A DNA stretch of 13,278 nucleotides. Source: Planctomycetota bacterium. Its GTDB lineage: Bacteria > Planctomycetota > UBA1135 > UBA2386. Positions 1-7,282 of this stretch are shown here, piece by piece; the stretch's first letter is position 1; every line of letters starts with the position of its first letter. The notes beneath the pieces were generated by a model. That model worked only from the letters and a program-made list of their open reading frames with translations. It made no database searches and was not told the origin of the DNA. The stretch spans positions 1-13,278 of the forward strand of contig JAGQQZ010000340.1 in the NCBI GenBank assembly GCA_020425915.1, written 5' to 3'. The position numbers and the translations under genes are program-made.

Positions 1-1
1 C

Positions 2-1495
2 ATGGTGGGGGACCAACTCCGCTTCGGATCCCCGCCGACCTCAGGATTCGCTGCTGCCGTCTGGGACGACCGGCAGCGTTGCGTCGCGAACGGATTCTCG
101 ACGAGGTTCCGAATGAGCGACGCGGTGCAACTGGATGGTGGATTCACCTTCTCGATCCAGAACTCGCTCGACGGCACCGCGACGATCGGGTCCGCGGGGA
201 ACTCGCTCGGGATCCGTGACCAGGGCAACGTCGTCAGCGTGGCGTTCGAGTCGTTCCCACCGAGCATGCACGTGACCGTGACCCGACCCGGGTCGACGAC
301 GCCGGAGAATCGGGGCGATCAGCCGGTGCCGATCCTGATCCCCGATGGTCGGCCGCACGACTTCCGGATCGACTACGAGCCGGGCGCGATCCGAGTCGTC
401 ATCGACGGGCTGTGGACGCTCGGACCGTTCGCCGTCGACATCGAGAAGGAGATGTTCCTCAGCGACGGGAAGGCGTTCGTCGGTTTGACGGCTGGGGCGG
501 CGATGGCCGACTCCTTCTTCTTCCACGATTGGGAGTTCCAACCCGCCGGCGCGGGCGCGCCCCACAGCCGGAGGCCCGGGAGCGTGTTGGTCTTCCCGAT
601 TCACCGTTCGGGTCCCGGTTGGTTCACGATCCTGTCGGTCACGAACACCGCGACGACGCCGATCGGCGCTGGCACCTTGGGCGGAACGACGAACGCGCAC
701 TTCGAGTACGCGAACGTCACGCCGAACCCGGCCAATCCGTTCCGACCGTTCGGCTGTACTCTGTTCGACCGGGTCGAAACGCTGACACCTGCCGACACGG
801 TCTCGGTGTTGACCCACTGCCACAACGCGGTGGCACCGTTCGGCCAGGAGGGGTTCGTCGTCGTGACCGCGGAGGATCCGGCCCAGCCGCAGGGTGGGGC
901 GTGGAATCACAACTACCTGATCGGTTCGGAACTCGTGCTGAACGCGACGGGGGTCACGTACTCCGTCAACGCGTACGCAGCGCAGGCCCTCGTTGCCGAT
1001 CCGCTGGCGAACTCGAACTCGGTTCGGTTCGACGGTGTCCGCTACACGGCTCTGCCCGACCACCTGTACGTGGACTCGTTCGTCGCGCTCGCCGAATCCT
1101 CCCTGACGCTCGTCAATCTCACGGGTGCACCGAACACGGTGAACTCGCTCTACCTCTCGGTCTGGAACGACAACGAGTCGCCGCTGTCCGGAACGCTGGA
1201 CTTCTCCTGTTGGTTCGATCAACCGCTCACGGCAGTCAGTCCGCTGTTCGCCGAGTCGTTCCTGCTGAGCACGAATCACGATCCACGGGAGCTCGACATC
1301 ACGTGCGACGGGATCGGTGACCTCGAGACCGGTTGGGCCATGATCGAGAGCGTGGCCGTGCGCAACCCGGATGGGTCGACGGTCGCGGCCGACGGCGCCG
1401 TTCTCGGCACGATCACCTCCGGGCGTCGTCCCGGTATCGATGGTGGGCACCTGCTCTGGGAGAGCGAGAAGCGGCAGGGGAACGGCGAGTTCTGA
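2..1495 (+). CDS. Secreted L-type-lectin-like surface protein, 5'-truncated
   Basis: This is the 3' part of a gene whose beginning lies left of the window: the frame is open to the first bases, no signal peptide is present, and the first strands of the lectin fold are missing. Residues about 1-180 read as a concanavalin A/L-type lectin-like beta sandwich. GFSTRF (31-36) and GGFTFSIQN (46-54) match the strand pair usually ending in DGFxF, VSVAFES (78-84) sits where lectins have VAVEFDT, and the domain closes with AFVGLTAG (158-165) and HDWEF (175-179). The two acidic metal-site positions read Ala81 and Glu83, so classical Ca/Mn binding may be lost. Residues about 190-497 form a second region I cannot name; it contains FPIHRSG, SVTNT, NPANPF and four cysteines (252, 273, 403, 435). 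It looks like an extracellular beta-rich module and resembles, from memory only, large surface protein families of planctomycetes. A hairpin follows 5 nt after the stop. Lectin assignment is moderate; ligand unknown. Confidence 0.6.
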   Translation: MVGDQLRFGSPPTSGFAAAVWDDRQRCVANGFSTRFRMSDAVQLDGGFTFSIQNSLDGTATIGSAGNSLGIRDQGNVVSVAFESFPPSMHVTVTRPGSTTPENRGDQPVPILIPDGRPHDFRIDYEPGAIRVVIDGLWTLGPFAVDIEKEMFLSDGKAFVGLTAGAAMADSFFFHDWEFQPAGAGAPHSRRPGSVLVFPIHRSGPGWFTILSVTNTATTPIGAGTLGGTTNAHFEYANVTPNPANPFRPFGCTLFDRVETLTPADTVSVLTHCHNAVAPFGQEGFVVVTAEDPAQPQGGAWNHNYLIGSELVLNATGVTYSVNAYAAQALVADPLANSNSVRFDGVRYTALPDHLYVDSFVALAESSLTLVNLTGAPNTVNSLYLSVWNDNESPLSGTLDFSCWFDQPLTAVSPLFAESFLLSTNHDPRELDITCDGIGDLETGWAMIESVAVRNPDGSTVAADGAVLGTITSGRRPGIDGGHLLWESEKRQGNGEF

Positions 1496-1500
1496 TCGTA

Positions 1501-1540
1501 GCCCGCCGAGCCGAGTCGGCCGGCTCGGCTAGCGGCGGGC
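1501..1540. terminator. Bidirectional hairpin terminator between convergent genes
   Basis: The left arm (1501-1515) pairs with the right arm (1524-1540), giving 15 base pairs interrupted by a 2-nt bulge (1531-1532), around an 8-nt loop. It starts 5 nt after the stop of the lectin-like gene. The queG stop codon (1529-1531, minus strand) lies inside the right arm, so the structure can serve both converging transcripts. There is no clear T-tract on either side, as is common in high-GC genomes. Termination is inferred from structure and position. Confidence 0.6.
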
Positions 1541-2635
1541 GAGCGATGCTCGGAGTTCGTCGACGACGCGGGGCTCCTGCTCGATCCCGAGCCGTCGTGC
1601 GAGTTCCGGGGTACGCGGTGCGATGCGACCCAGTGCCCAAGCGGCGTGTTCGCGGACGATCGCGTCTTCATCGTCCAGCGCGCGGCACAACGCCGGCGTT
1701 GCCCGTTCGTCGCGGAGGTTGCCGAGCACAACGGCAGCGTTGCGTCGCAATCCGGAACGGGTCGCGCGGCGCATCGCGGTGCCGACCCAGTGTTCGTTCC
1801 AGTCCTCTTCGCCGAGTTCCAAGATGCCGACGAGGGGGAACCGTTCGAGGGCGGGATGCGTGGCGAGTTCGGGGCGTTCCTGCGCCGTGGACTTGGACGT
1901 GAACGGACACACCTCGAGGCAGACGTCGCATCCGAACAGCCAGTCGCCTTGCGGCTCGCGCAGTTCGCGCGGGATCGAGCCCCGCAGTTCGATCGTCGTG
2001 TAGCTCAGGCAGCGCCGCGCATCGACCTCGAACGGGGCGGTGATGGCACCGGTCGGACACGCGTCGAGGCAACGGGTGCAGGTGCCGCAGGACCCCGGTG
2101 AAGCTTCGTCCCAGGGAAGTTCGAACGGGGTGACCAACTCGGACAGGAGCAGGTAGGGCCCGAGCGCGGGATGGATGATCCCGGCGGACTTGGCGAGGAA
2201 CCCGATCCCGGCGCGGAGCGAGAGCGCGCGCTCGAGGATCGGAACCGCGTCCGTCCCGACCTTGATCGACCCGACGGGTGCGCCGGCGCGCTCGAGTTCG
2301 CCGCGGATGCGTCGCGTGGCCTTGCCGAGGAATCGGTGGTAGTCGCGTCCGCGCGCGTAGCGGGCGACCTTTCCACCTCCTCGCACGGACGTGGCCTGCG
2401 GTGTCGAGTAGTCGTACGCCAACGCGATCGTGGAACGCGCGCCGGGCGCGAAACGAGCGGGATCACGGATCCGGTCCGCGTTGCGCGCGAGGTAGTCCAT
2501 CTCGCCGTGGCGACCGGAATCCAGCCACGCGGCGAACCGGTCGGCGTCCTCACCCGGATCGGCCGGGCCGAAGCGAACCAGGTCGAAACCGGCTTCGGAC
2601 GCGATCTCGCGCACGATGGATGGGTCCAAACGCAT
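1529..2635 (-). CDS. queG: Epoxyqueuosine reductase QueG
   Basis: QueG reduces epoxyqueuosine to queuosine in the wobble position of GUN-anticodon tRNAs, using a cobalamin cofactor and two [4Fe-4S] clusters in the cytoplasm. The 368-residue product has the family order. The cobalamin-binding N-terminal part includes the conserved segment TDAVPILER (128-136), with Asp129 at the expected catalytic acid position. This is followed by SAGIIHPALGPYLLLSEL-type sequence (150-167). The ferredoxin-like domain carries C183, C186, C189, C193 and C209, C236, C239, C243, enough for both clusters, and SYTTIELRG (211-219) matches the family's SYLTIELRG. Residues about 284-345 form HEAT-like helices used for tRNA binding. 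The GKNT usually seen before the cluster domain reads AKSA (148-151), a small deviation. The ATG start has no Shine-Dalgarno, but AGCATA (2644-2649; TATGCT on the coding strand) lies 8 nt upstream. No other queuosine gene is in the window. Confidence 0.93.
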   Translation of the reverse strand: MRLDPSIVREIASEAGFDLVRFGPADPGEDADRFAAWLDSGRHGEMDYLARNADRIRDPARFAPGARSTIALAYDYSTPQATSVRGGGKVARYARGRDYHRFLGKATRRIRGELERAGAPVGSIKVGTDAVPILERALSLRAGIGFLAKSAGIIHPALGPYLLLSELVTPFELPWDEASPGSCGTCTRCLDACPTGAITAPFEVDARRCLSYTTIELRGSIPRELREPQGDWLFGCDVCLEVCPFTSKSTAQERPELATHPALERFPLVGILELGEEDWNEHWVGTAMRRATRSGLRRNAAVVLGNLRDERATPALCRALDDEDAIVREHAAWALGRIAPRTPELARRLGIEQEPRVVDELRASLARR

Positions 2636-2643
2636 CGGAGTCG

Positions 2644-2649
2644 AGCATA
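2644..2649 (-). promoter_or_regulatory. Candidate leaderless -10 box of queG
   Basis: On the coding strand the hexamer reads TATGCT and ends 8 nt before the queG ATG. With a usual -10 to start-site distance, transcription would begin at or next to the A of the start codon. No convincing -35 box is visible. Two other genes here (gmhA and the transporter) show the same layout. Confidence 0.4.
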
Positions 2650-2749
2650 GGTGCTCGGTGCCATCGGGTCTTGTGCGCGGCTTTGCTCAAGTCCGGCTGC
2701 GTGGGGCGACGACGAGACGGGTGCGCCGGACACGAACGGCGCGCAGGCA

Positions 2750-3637
2750 ATGACAACCCCAACCCCCACGCACGAGCAGGCGGCCGCACACCCGCGTCCG
2801 CCTGCGGTGATCCCAACGGGCGACGTCGTCATCCTCCGGGAGGAGGAGTTGGAGACGGACCTCGCGACTGCGATCCAGCGCGTTCGCGGCGACGCGAACA
2901 CGAGTCGCTCGCGTATCCTGATCGTCGGCCCTGACCAGGACACGACGGAGGCCGAGACGGCGTCGGACGGCGCGCTGCCCCGTCCGAAGATGCCGGTCAC
3001 CGCGACGCAGCTCGGGCGTCTGCGCGAGCGCCTGGTGCTCGAAGAGATCGGGCAGCGGTTCCATCGACTCGTCGATTCGCTCGCGATGCTCGAGGGCGAG
3101 ATCACGTCGATGGCGGCCGGTCTCGTGCACGACGCCGCGGAAGCACCGCGCGCGCACATTCAGAGCGGGGTGCAACGCATCGCCGAGGCGCTCGACTGGA
3201 CGCGCGAGGTTCTCGACGAACTGTTCGTCGAGTCCGAGCGGCTCGAGCATGGCATGCGGGCCTGTTCGAGCGCGGATCTCGTCGACGAGGCTGCGCGCCA
3301 GGTGGAGACGTTCTTCCCGCGGATTCGTGTCCGTGCGGGGCACGACGTCGTGCCACCGGTCGTCGGCCGGAGCGCCGATTTCGTCGAGGCGGTCTTCCAG
3401 GCGTTGGTCGTCGTCGCACATCGGATCGGTGGTTGCGGCGCGATCCATGTGTCCGAGCGCGTCGAGGACGAGTTCGTCGCGATCTCGCTCCTCGGGATCG
3501 GAGAGCCACAAGTCGTTGAAGCACAAGATCTTGTCGCACGCGTTCGCGAGATCGTGCAAGCGCACGGTGGCCGTATCCGGCCAACCGAACACGGCGTGCA
3601 CGGAACGGGTGTCGAGATCGTTTGGCCGCGCGCCTGA
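2750..3637 (+). CDS. Degenerate histidine-kinase-like protein
   Basis: The product is 295 residues from the ATG at 2750. A GTG at 2651 would add 33 low-complexity residues that do not look like protein core, so I prefer 2750; neither start has a good ribosome binding site. Residues about 85-165 are predicted as two long helices (from QLGRLRERL to REVLDELFVE) that resemble the dimerisation hairpin of sensor kinases. Residues about 174-295 resemble a GHKL ATPase domain: FVEAVFQALVVVAHRI (211-226) lies where the N-box should be, and HGTGVEIVWP (284-293) matches the G2/last-strand region. The N-box asparagine is absent, the G1 DxGxG motif is missing (LLGIGEP at 247-253 instead), and no H-box phospho-histidine is clear. 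Kinase activity is therefore doubtful; it may be a pseudokinase or scaffold. It lies 79 nt upstream of the sigma factor gene on the same strand, suggesting a regulatory link. The fold assignment is an inference from weak similarity. Confidence 0.5.
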   Translation: MTTPTPTHEQAAAHPRPPAVIPTGDVVILREEELETDLATAIQRVRGDANTSRSRILIVGPDQDTTEAETASDGALPRPKMPVTATQLGRLRERLVLEEIGQRFHRLVDSLAMLEGEITSMAAGLVHDAAEAPRAHIQSGVQRIAEALDWTREVLDELFVESERLEHGMRACSSADLVDEAARQVETFFPRIRVRAGHDVVPPVVGRSADFVEAVFQALVVVAHRIGGCGAIHVSERVEDEFVAISLLGIGEPQVVEAQDLVARVREIVQAHGGRIRPTEHGVHGTGVEIVWPRA

Positions 3638-3654
3638 GCTGGGCGAGCCGGGCG

Positions 3655-3688
3655 TTACTGTTGCCGCGCTCGCGGGTATGGCAGAATA
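3655..3688 (+). promoter_or_regulatory. Possible promoter of the sigma-factor operon
   Basis: The 79-nt gap before the sigma gene holds -35-like hexamers TTACTG (3655-3660) and TTGCCG (3661-3666), and an A/T-richer patch with TATGGC (3677-3682) and AGAATA (3683-3688). Both -35/-10 pairs have 16-nt spacers. The gap is locally richer in A+T than its surroundings. This is pattern matching only, and the operon could also be read from upstream. Confidence 0.25.
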
Positions 3689-3716
3689 GTGCAGTCAGGC
3701 ACGTTCCTGCCACGCG

Positions 3717-4529
3717 ATGCAAGTGCTCACGGCGATCAACTCCGAGATCCGCGCGCGGCTCACCGAGCTGTGGGAGAGGACCGGTGATCCTGCACTCCAC
3801 CGACTCTCGGTGGGAGGGCAGTTGGTCGGGCCGCTCGACGAGCTCCGTGACTTCGACCCCGACGACGCCGACGCGATCGAGAAAGCCGATCCCGAGTCTC
3901 CGGAGTATCGAGACTGGATCAGCACGGCGTTGATGAACTGCTACCGGAACACCGGCGACCCGCACGTGTTCGGCCTGCTCTACGAGCTCAACGAGGCCTC
4001 GTTCTCGGAGGCGATTCGGTCGCGGCTGCGGCGCACGGCCTCATCGGTTGACGGCGGCGACGTGCTGCACGAGGTGTTCCTGAACATCTACCGCTACCCG
4101 CACCGATTCCTCGCCGATCGCCCTGAGTCGTTCCGCAACTGGGGACATCGCATCGTGCGCAACACGCTGCTCAAGGCGCTCAAGCGCGAAGGGCGGTACT
4201 CACGCATGTTGGCGCTCGACGAGGAGCTCGAGGTCCGTCCGGATTCGGATGTCCGCGCGCCGGATCGTCGCGCCGAGAACGCCGAGATCGCGAAGGTCGT
4301 CGACCGTGCGTACCTGCTCTACCTGAACGTCTACTGGCTCCATTTCCAACGCCTGTCGGCGAAGGAGCGGCGAGCCCTGACGATGGTCGAGATCGAGGGG
4401 GCCTCGTATCGCGAGGCCGCCACCGAGCTCGGCATCCGCCTCGAGAATCTCAAGATGGTCGTGTTCCGCGGACGACGCAAGGTCCTGCGGAACATGCGCC
4501 GATCCCTCGCCCTGTTCGACCGAATCTGA
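3717..4529 (+). CDS. ECF-type RNA polymerase sigma factor with N-terminal extension
   Basis: The product is 270 residues, a sigma-70-family factor of the extracytoplasmic-function type. Region 2 spans about residues 83-160: the helix DVLHEVFLNIYRYPHRF (115-131) matches the core-polymerase-binding segment, and SFRNWGHRIVRN (138-149) the -10 recognition segment. Region 4 spans about 210-262: LSAKERRALTMVEIEG (213-228) followed by the helix-turn-helix YREAATELGIRLENLKMVVFR (231-251), close to the ECF pattern of Ser-x-x-Glu-Ala-Ala followed by VK-x-x-xxRxR. No region 3 is present. An N-terminal extension of about 80 residues, unusual for ECF factors of about 180-200 residues, contains an acidic stretch (46-62). 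The start chosen is the ATG at 3717, with no Shine-Dalgarno. The next gene, 30 nt downstream, encodes a zinc-finger anti-sigma candidate, the usual ECF partner layout. Target promoters are unknown. Confidence 0.85.
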   Translation: MQVLTAINSEIRARLTELWERTGDPALHRLSVGGQLVGPLDELRDFDPDDADAIEKADPESPEYRDWISTALMNCYRNTGDPHVFGLLYELNEASFSEAIRSRLRRTASSVDGGDVLHEVFLNIYRYPHRFLADRPESFRNWGHRIVRNTLLKALKREGRYSRMLALDEELEVRPDSDVRAPDRRAENAEIAKVVDRAYLLYLNVYWLHFQRLSAKERRALTMVEIEGASYREAATELGIRLENLKMVVFRGRRKVLRNMRRSLALFDRI

Positions 4530-4559
4530 TCACCCTCCGACCCTCCCTGTAGTTCGCCG

Positions 4560-5630
4560 ATGTCCATCCTTCGTCCGGTCCCGCCGAGCCACGAAGACCC
4601 GTGCCTCCAGATCCAAGCTGACCTGTCAGCGATGTTGGACGGAGAGCTCGAGGCTTCGCTCGTCCGCCGGGTGCTCGTCCACTCGGACGCGTGCCCGTCG
4701 TGCCGGTCGTTCCTCGAGGGCATTCGCATGCAGGCCAGGGCGCACCACGAACTCCACTCGGTGGAGAACGGTGAGCCCGGGGAGTTCGTGCAGATCGGAT
4801 CGGACGATCCGATGCGCGTCGAGGTCGAGACGCTGCGCCGGCAGCTCATGGAGAACCGCCGGATTCTCGCGCGGATCCTCTACGAGCTCGGACGTGGCTT
4901 CGTGTTCATGGGCGTCTCACCGCGCTTCTCGCGCGTCGTGCAGCGCGAGCCGGTCCCTCTCCCGGACATGTTCCAGCGCGCTCGCAACCTGCTCGACGAG
5001 GTCGAGCGGATCGCGGTCGTCCTCCCCGGTTCTTCCACCGGGGTCGTGCGTGGCTCGGAGTGGGTGCGCGCCCGCGAGTTGTTCGAGAGCGGCGAGATCC
5101 GGACGCCTGCGGAGAACCTGGCCCGTGGCCAGGAGCTGTTGCGCGAGGCACTGATCCTCGACGAGGAGCAGCACGACGCTCGCATCCATCTCGGTCATGC
5201 GCTCCACCTCTCGGAGAACAACGACGCCGCACGCGTCGAGTTCGAGAAGGTGCTCTCGTTCGAGATCGATCTGGAGACGCGTTCTTACGCGCTCCTCAAC
5301 CTCGGCAACGTCCATCTCGACGACGGTCGCTTCGAGCAGGCGATCGAGTGCTTCACCGAACTCGTCGACTCCGGGATCGTCGAGCGATCCTCCAATTTCG
5401 GCCTCACGCACTTCAACCTCGCGATCGCCTACGGGCTCATCGAGGACTTCGAGCAGTGCGAGGTCTGGCTTTCCCGTCTCTACCGTGAAATGCCCCACAA
5501 GCGCCGCATGATCGCCGAGCAGTTGCGCGCGCACGAGTATTTCGCGGAGACCCTGGCTCGCCACCCGCGGGCCCAGAGATTCCTTGCGGAGCGGCTTCCG
5601 GGATGGTTCCCGATCGCCGATGTGATTTGA
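4560..5630 (+). CDS. Soluble zinc-finger anti-sigma candidate with TPR repeats
   Basis: The product is 356 residues. The N-terminus carries a zinc-associated anti-sigma signature: DLSAMLDGEL (21-30) precedes H41-x3-C45-x2-C48. Such domains clamp ECF sigma factors and often respond to redox or other signals. Another cysteine, C15, could be the fourth ligand. A helical region of unknown function (about 85-180) follows, then TPR-like helix pairs at about 184-236, 243-272 and 281-312 (for example ALLNLGNVHLDDGRFEQAIE at 244-263). No membrane segment is present, unlike most ECF anti-sigma factors, so it should act in the cytoplasm and sense through its TPR domain. It lies 30 nt after the sigma gene, and its TGA overlaps by one base the ATG of the exported-protein gene (TGATG), implying translational coupling. 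Anti-sigma activity is inferred from motif and position; it could also be a positive cofactor. Confidence 0.75.
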   Translation: MSILRPVPPSHEDPCLQIQADLSAMLDGELEASLVRRVLVHSDACPSCRSFLEGIRMQARAHHELHSVENGEPGEFVQIGSDDPMRVEVETLRRQLMENRRILARILYELGRGFVFMGVSPRFSRVVQREPVPLPDMFQRARNLLDEVERIAVVLPGSSTGVVRGSEWVRARELFESGEIRTPAENLARGQELLREALILDEEQHDARIHLGHALHLSENNDAARVEFEKVLSFEIDLETRSYALLNLGNVHLDDGRFEQAIECFTELVDSGIVERSSNFGLTHFNLAIAYGLIEDFEQCEVWLSRLYREMPHKRRMIAEQLRAHEYFAETLARHPRAQRFLAERLPGWFPIADVI

Positions 5631-6076
5631 TGATCTCGTCTCGATTGAAGACCTGGTTCGCGGTCCTTGCACTCGTCGTCGGACTACCACTGATCGCGAC
5701 GGCTACGGACGAACAGACCGGAGGCGGAGGCGGAGGTGGGATCACGATCCTGCCGTCGGCCCGGTTCGCCGCGGTCGGCACGCCGCTCGACAGCAAGAGC
5801 CTCGACGACTACACGGTCTCCGGCATCAAGGTCTTCATGCCGTTCACCGAGGCGGCCTCGGTCGCGCTCTACGTCGACGAAACCGATGTGCCCGCGTTCG
5901 TCTACGTGGTCGAGGACTGCTCGACGTTCGTCCTGCCCGGTGCGGACGCCTCCCTGCTCTACGAGAACGGAATCACCCACTTCAAGCTGCGGTTCACGAC
6001 GGTGGACAACCTCCAGTTCGACGTCGAGATCGACCTCGAGAACCCGACCGACGCCGAACTGATCGCGATTCGTTGA
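5630..6076 (+). CDS. Small exported protein of unknown function
   Basis: The product is 148 residues from the ATG that shares one base with the preceding stop codon. An earlier in-frame GTG at 5603 is less likely because it would put extra charged residues before the signal peptide. Residues 1-26 are a standard Sec signal peptide: basic SSRLK, hydrophobic core WFAVLALVVGLPLIA, and Ala-Thr-Ala before the likely cleavage site. A seven-glycine run (31-37) follows as a flexible linker, then a roughly 110-residue beta-rich, acidic domain with one cysteine (C97). I recognise no family. As the third gene of the sigma/anti-sigma operon it may be the extracytoplasmic output or sensor of that system; this is inferred from gene order only. 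The operon ends at a hairpin 11 nt downstream. Confidence 0.7.
   Translation: MISSRLKTWFAVLALVVGLPLIATATDEQTGGGGGGGITILPSARFAAVGTPLDSKSLDDYTVSGIKVFMPFTEAASVALYVDETDVPAFVYVVEDCSTFVLPGADASLLYENGITHFKLRFTTVDNLQFDVEIDLENPTDAELIAIR
5720..5740 (+). repeat. GGN codon run encoding poly-glycine
   Basis: Seven consecutive glycine codons (GGA, GGC, GGA, GGC, GGA, GGT, GGG) just after the predicted signal peptide of the exported protein. Such a run is prone to length variation by slippage and would act as a flexible linker. Confidence 0.8.
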
Positions 6077-6087
6077 TCGACCGCTGT

Positions 6088-6121
6088 CGCGGGGCGTTCC
6101 GGCTGAAGCCGAACGCCCGCG
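6088..6121 (+). terminator. Hairpin terminator after the sigma-factor operon
   Basis: The left arm 6088-6103 pairs with the right arm 6108-6121 around a TGAA tetraloop. It gives 14 base pairs, with one extra G and one extra C bulged on the left arm. It begins 11 nt after the stop of the exported-protein gene and ends 18 nt before the FliK-like gene. No T-tract follows, but the stem is long and G+C-rich. Confidence 0.6.
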
Positions 6122-6139
6122 GCGGCCGATGGAACCGGG

Positions 6140-7282
6140 GTGGACACCCCGTTGCCGCCGAGCTCCGGTTCCGTCGGAGGTGCTGCTCGGCCGAGCGCGC
6201 CGCTGAGCTCCGACGGAGAGCCGCTGGTCCGGGTCCTCGAGTTGACTCCGGGACAGCGGATCCAGGCCACCGTCGTCGAGTTCGAGGCGAAGGGGGCGGT
6301 CACGCTCGGACTCATGGGATCGCGAATCGCCGCGTTCTCGAAGCTCCCGCTCGAGATCGGACGCACCTACGAGTTCACGGTCGCGAGCGTCTCGCCGCGC
6401 ATCGTCCTCTCGGCAGCCAAGCAGGTCGTGTTGCCCGATGTCGCGACGGCATCCGCGCAGGGCAAGCTCGGTGCCCCGGCCGGACTCGTCGAGGTGATCG
6501 CTGCCGCGGTGAAGTCGCTGACGGCCACAGGCGGTGCGTCGGCGGCGCGGTCTGACGGAGGGGGCCACGACCCGGTCGGCGTGCGCGCGGCGTTCGACGC
6601 GTTCGCGGCGGGGCGGGCGACGGCGGACGACCTCCGCGTGATCCACCAGTCGTTGGGTCACGAGCACGAGGCACGTGTCCTGCGTCAATCGCTGCGAAGT
6701 GCGCCGCCGACTTCGGGTGAGGTCGCCGAACTGAAGCACTCGCTCAAGGCGCTGGCCCTGGCGTTCCTCGAGAAGGCGGACGAGTCGTCGGATCCGCTGC
6801 GCCGGTCGACCGCGCGCGAGTTGGTCGACGGATTGTCGCGGGCGGAGCACGACAACGCGCGCCGCACCGAGCACGGCTCGGCCACCTGGCTCCCGCTGCC
6901 CGCCGCTCCGCAAGCCGGTCTGCGCGATGCTCGGATGTTCTTGCTGCACCCGGAGCGCGACGAGGCAGGCCAGAGTCGAGGTGGTCCGAACGGGCCGTTC
7001 ACGGTCGTCCTGCTCCTGGACCTGACGCGCCTCGGTTCGATGCGAGTCGATCTGTCGGTCGCAGGGCGGCGCGTCGACGTTCGATTCGAGACCGTCGAGA
7101 GCGATGCGGCCAACGCGCTGTTCCGGGCCTCCGACCGACTGCGTGAGCGGTTGGAGCAGGACGGACTGGAAGTCGGTTCGGTCCGCGTGCGGCAGGCGCC
7201 CGGTCGACATCTGTCGGTCGCGGACCTGCTGGCACCGCCGCTCGCGGGAACGGCGACGGGGTTGATCGATGTCCACGCGTGA
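6140..7282 (+). CDS. FliK-like hook-length-control-domain protein
   Basis: The product is 380 residues starting at GTG 6140, with GGAACCGGG just upstream. Residues about 34-98 form a small beta domain (LELTPGQRIQATVVEFEAKG and following). A variable Ala/Gly-rich and helical middle follows. The C-terminal part, about 285-352, matches the FliK C-terminal (Flg_hook) pattern: LDLTRLGSMRVDLSV (293-307), RVDVRFET (311-318), then a helix with LRERLEQDGLEVGSVRVRQ (334-352). In flagella this domain contacts FlhB to switch export specificity. Its 3' end overlaps the next gene, which encodes a FlhB C-terminal-domain protein, by 14 nt. A similar FliK-like/FlhB-like pair (ylqG-ylqH) is known in Bacillus, where it is separate from the main flagellar operon. 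No other flagellar or type III secretion gene is in the window, so the role is unclear. Confidence 0.72.
   Translation: MDTPLPPSSGSVGGAARPSAPLSSDGEPLVRVLELTPGQRIQATVVEFEAKGAVTLGLMGSRIAAFSKLPLEIGRTYEFTVASVSPRIVLSAAKQVVLPDVATASAQGKLGAPAGLVEVIAAAVKSLTATGGASAARSDGGGHDPVGVRAAFDAFAAGRATADDLRVIHQSLGHEHEARVLRQSLRSAPPTSGEVAELKHSLKALALAFLEKADESSDPLRRSTARELVDGLSRAEHDNARRTEHGSATWLPLPAAPQAGLRDARMFLLHPERDEAGQSRGGPNGPFTVVLLLDLTRLGSMRVDLSVAGRRVDVRFETVESDAANALFRASDRLRERLEQDGLEVGSVRVRQAPGRHLSVADLLAPPLAGTATGLIDVHA

Noticed and set aside
41..1450. Long open frame antisense to the lectin-like gene
   Set aside because: Arg-rich, low-complexity translation typical of the reverse strand of G+C-rich coding DNA; the plus-strand product has recognisable fold motifs.
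3690..3716. Possible sigma-54 site before the sigma gene (GGCACG...)
   Set aside because: The second half-site (TTGCA-type) is missing at the required spacing.
5684..7276. 530-codon minus-strand open frame across the exported-protein and FliK-like genes
   Set aside because: It spans a hairpin terminator and two plus-strand genes with recognisable features; its product is Arg/Gln/Asp-rich with no family resemblance.
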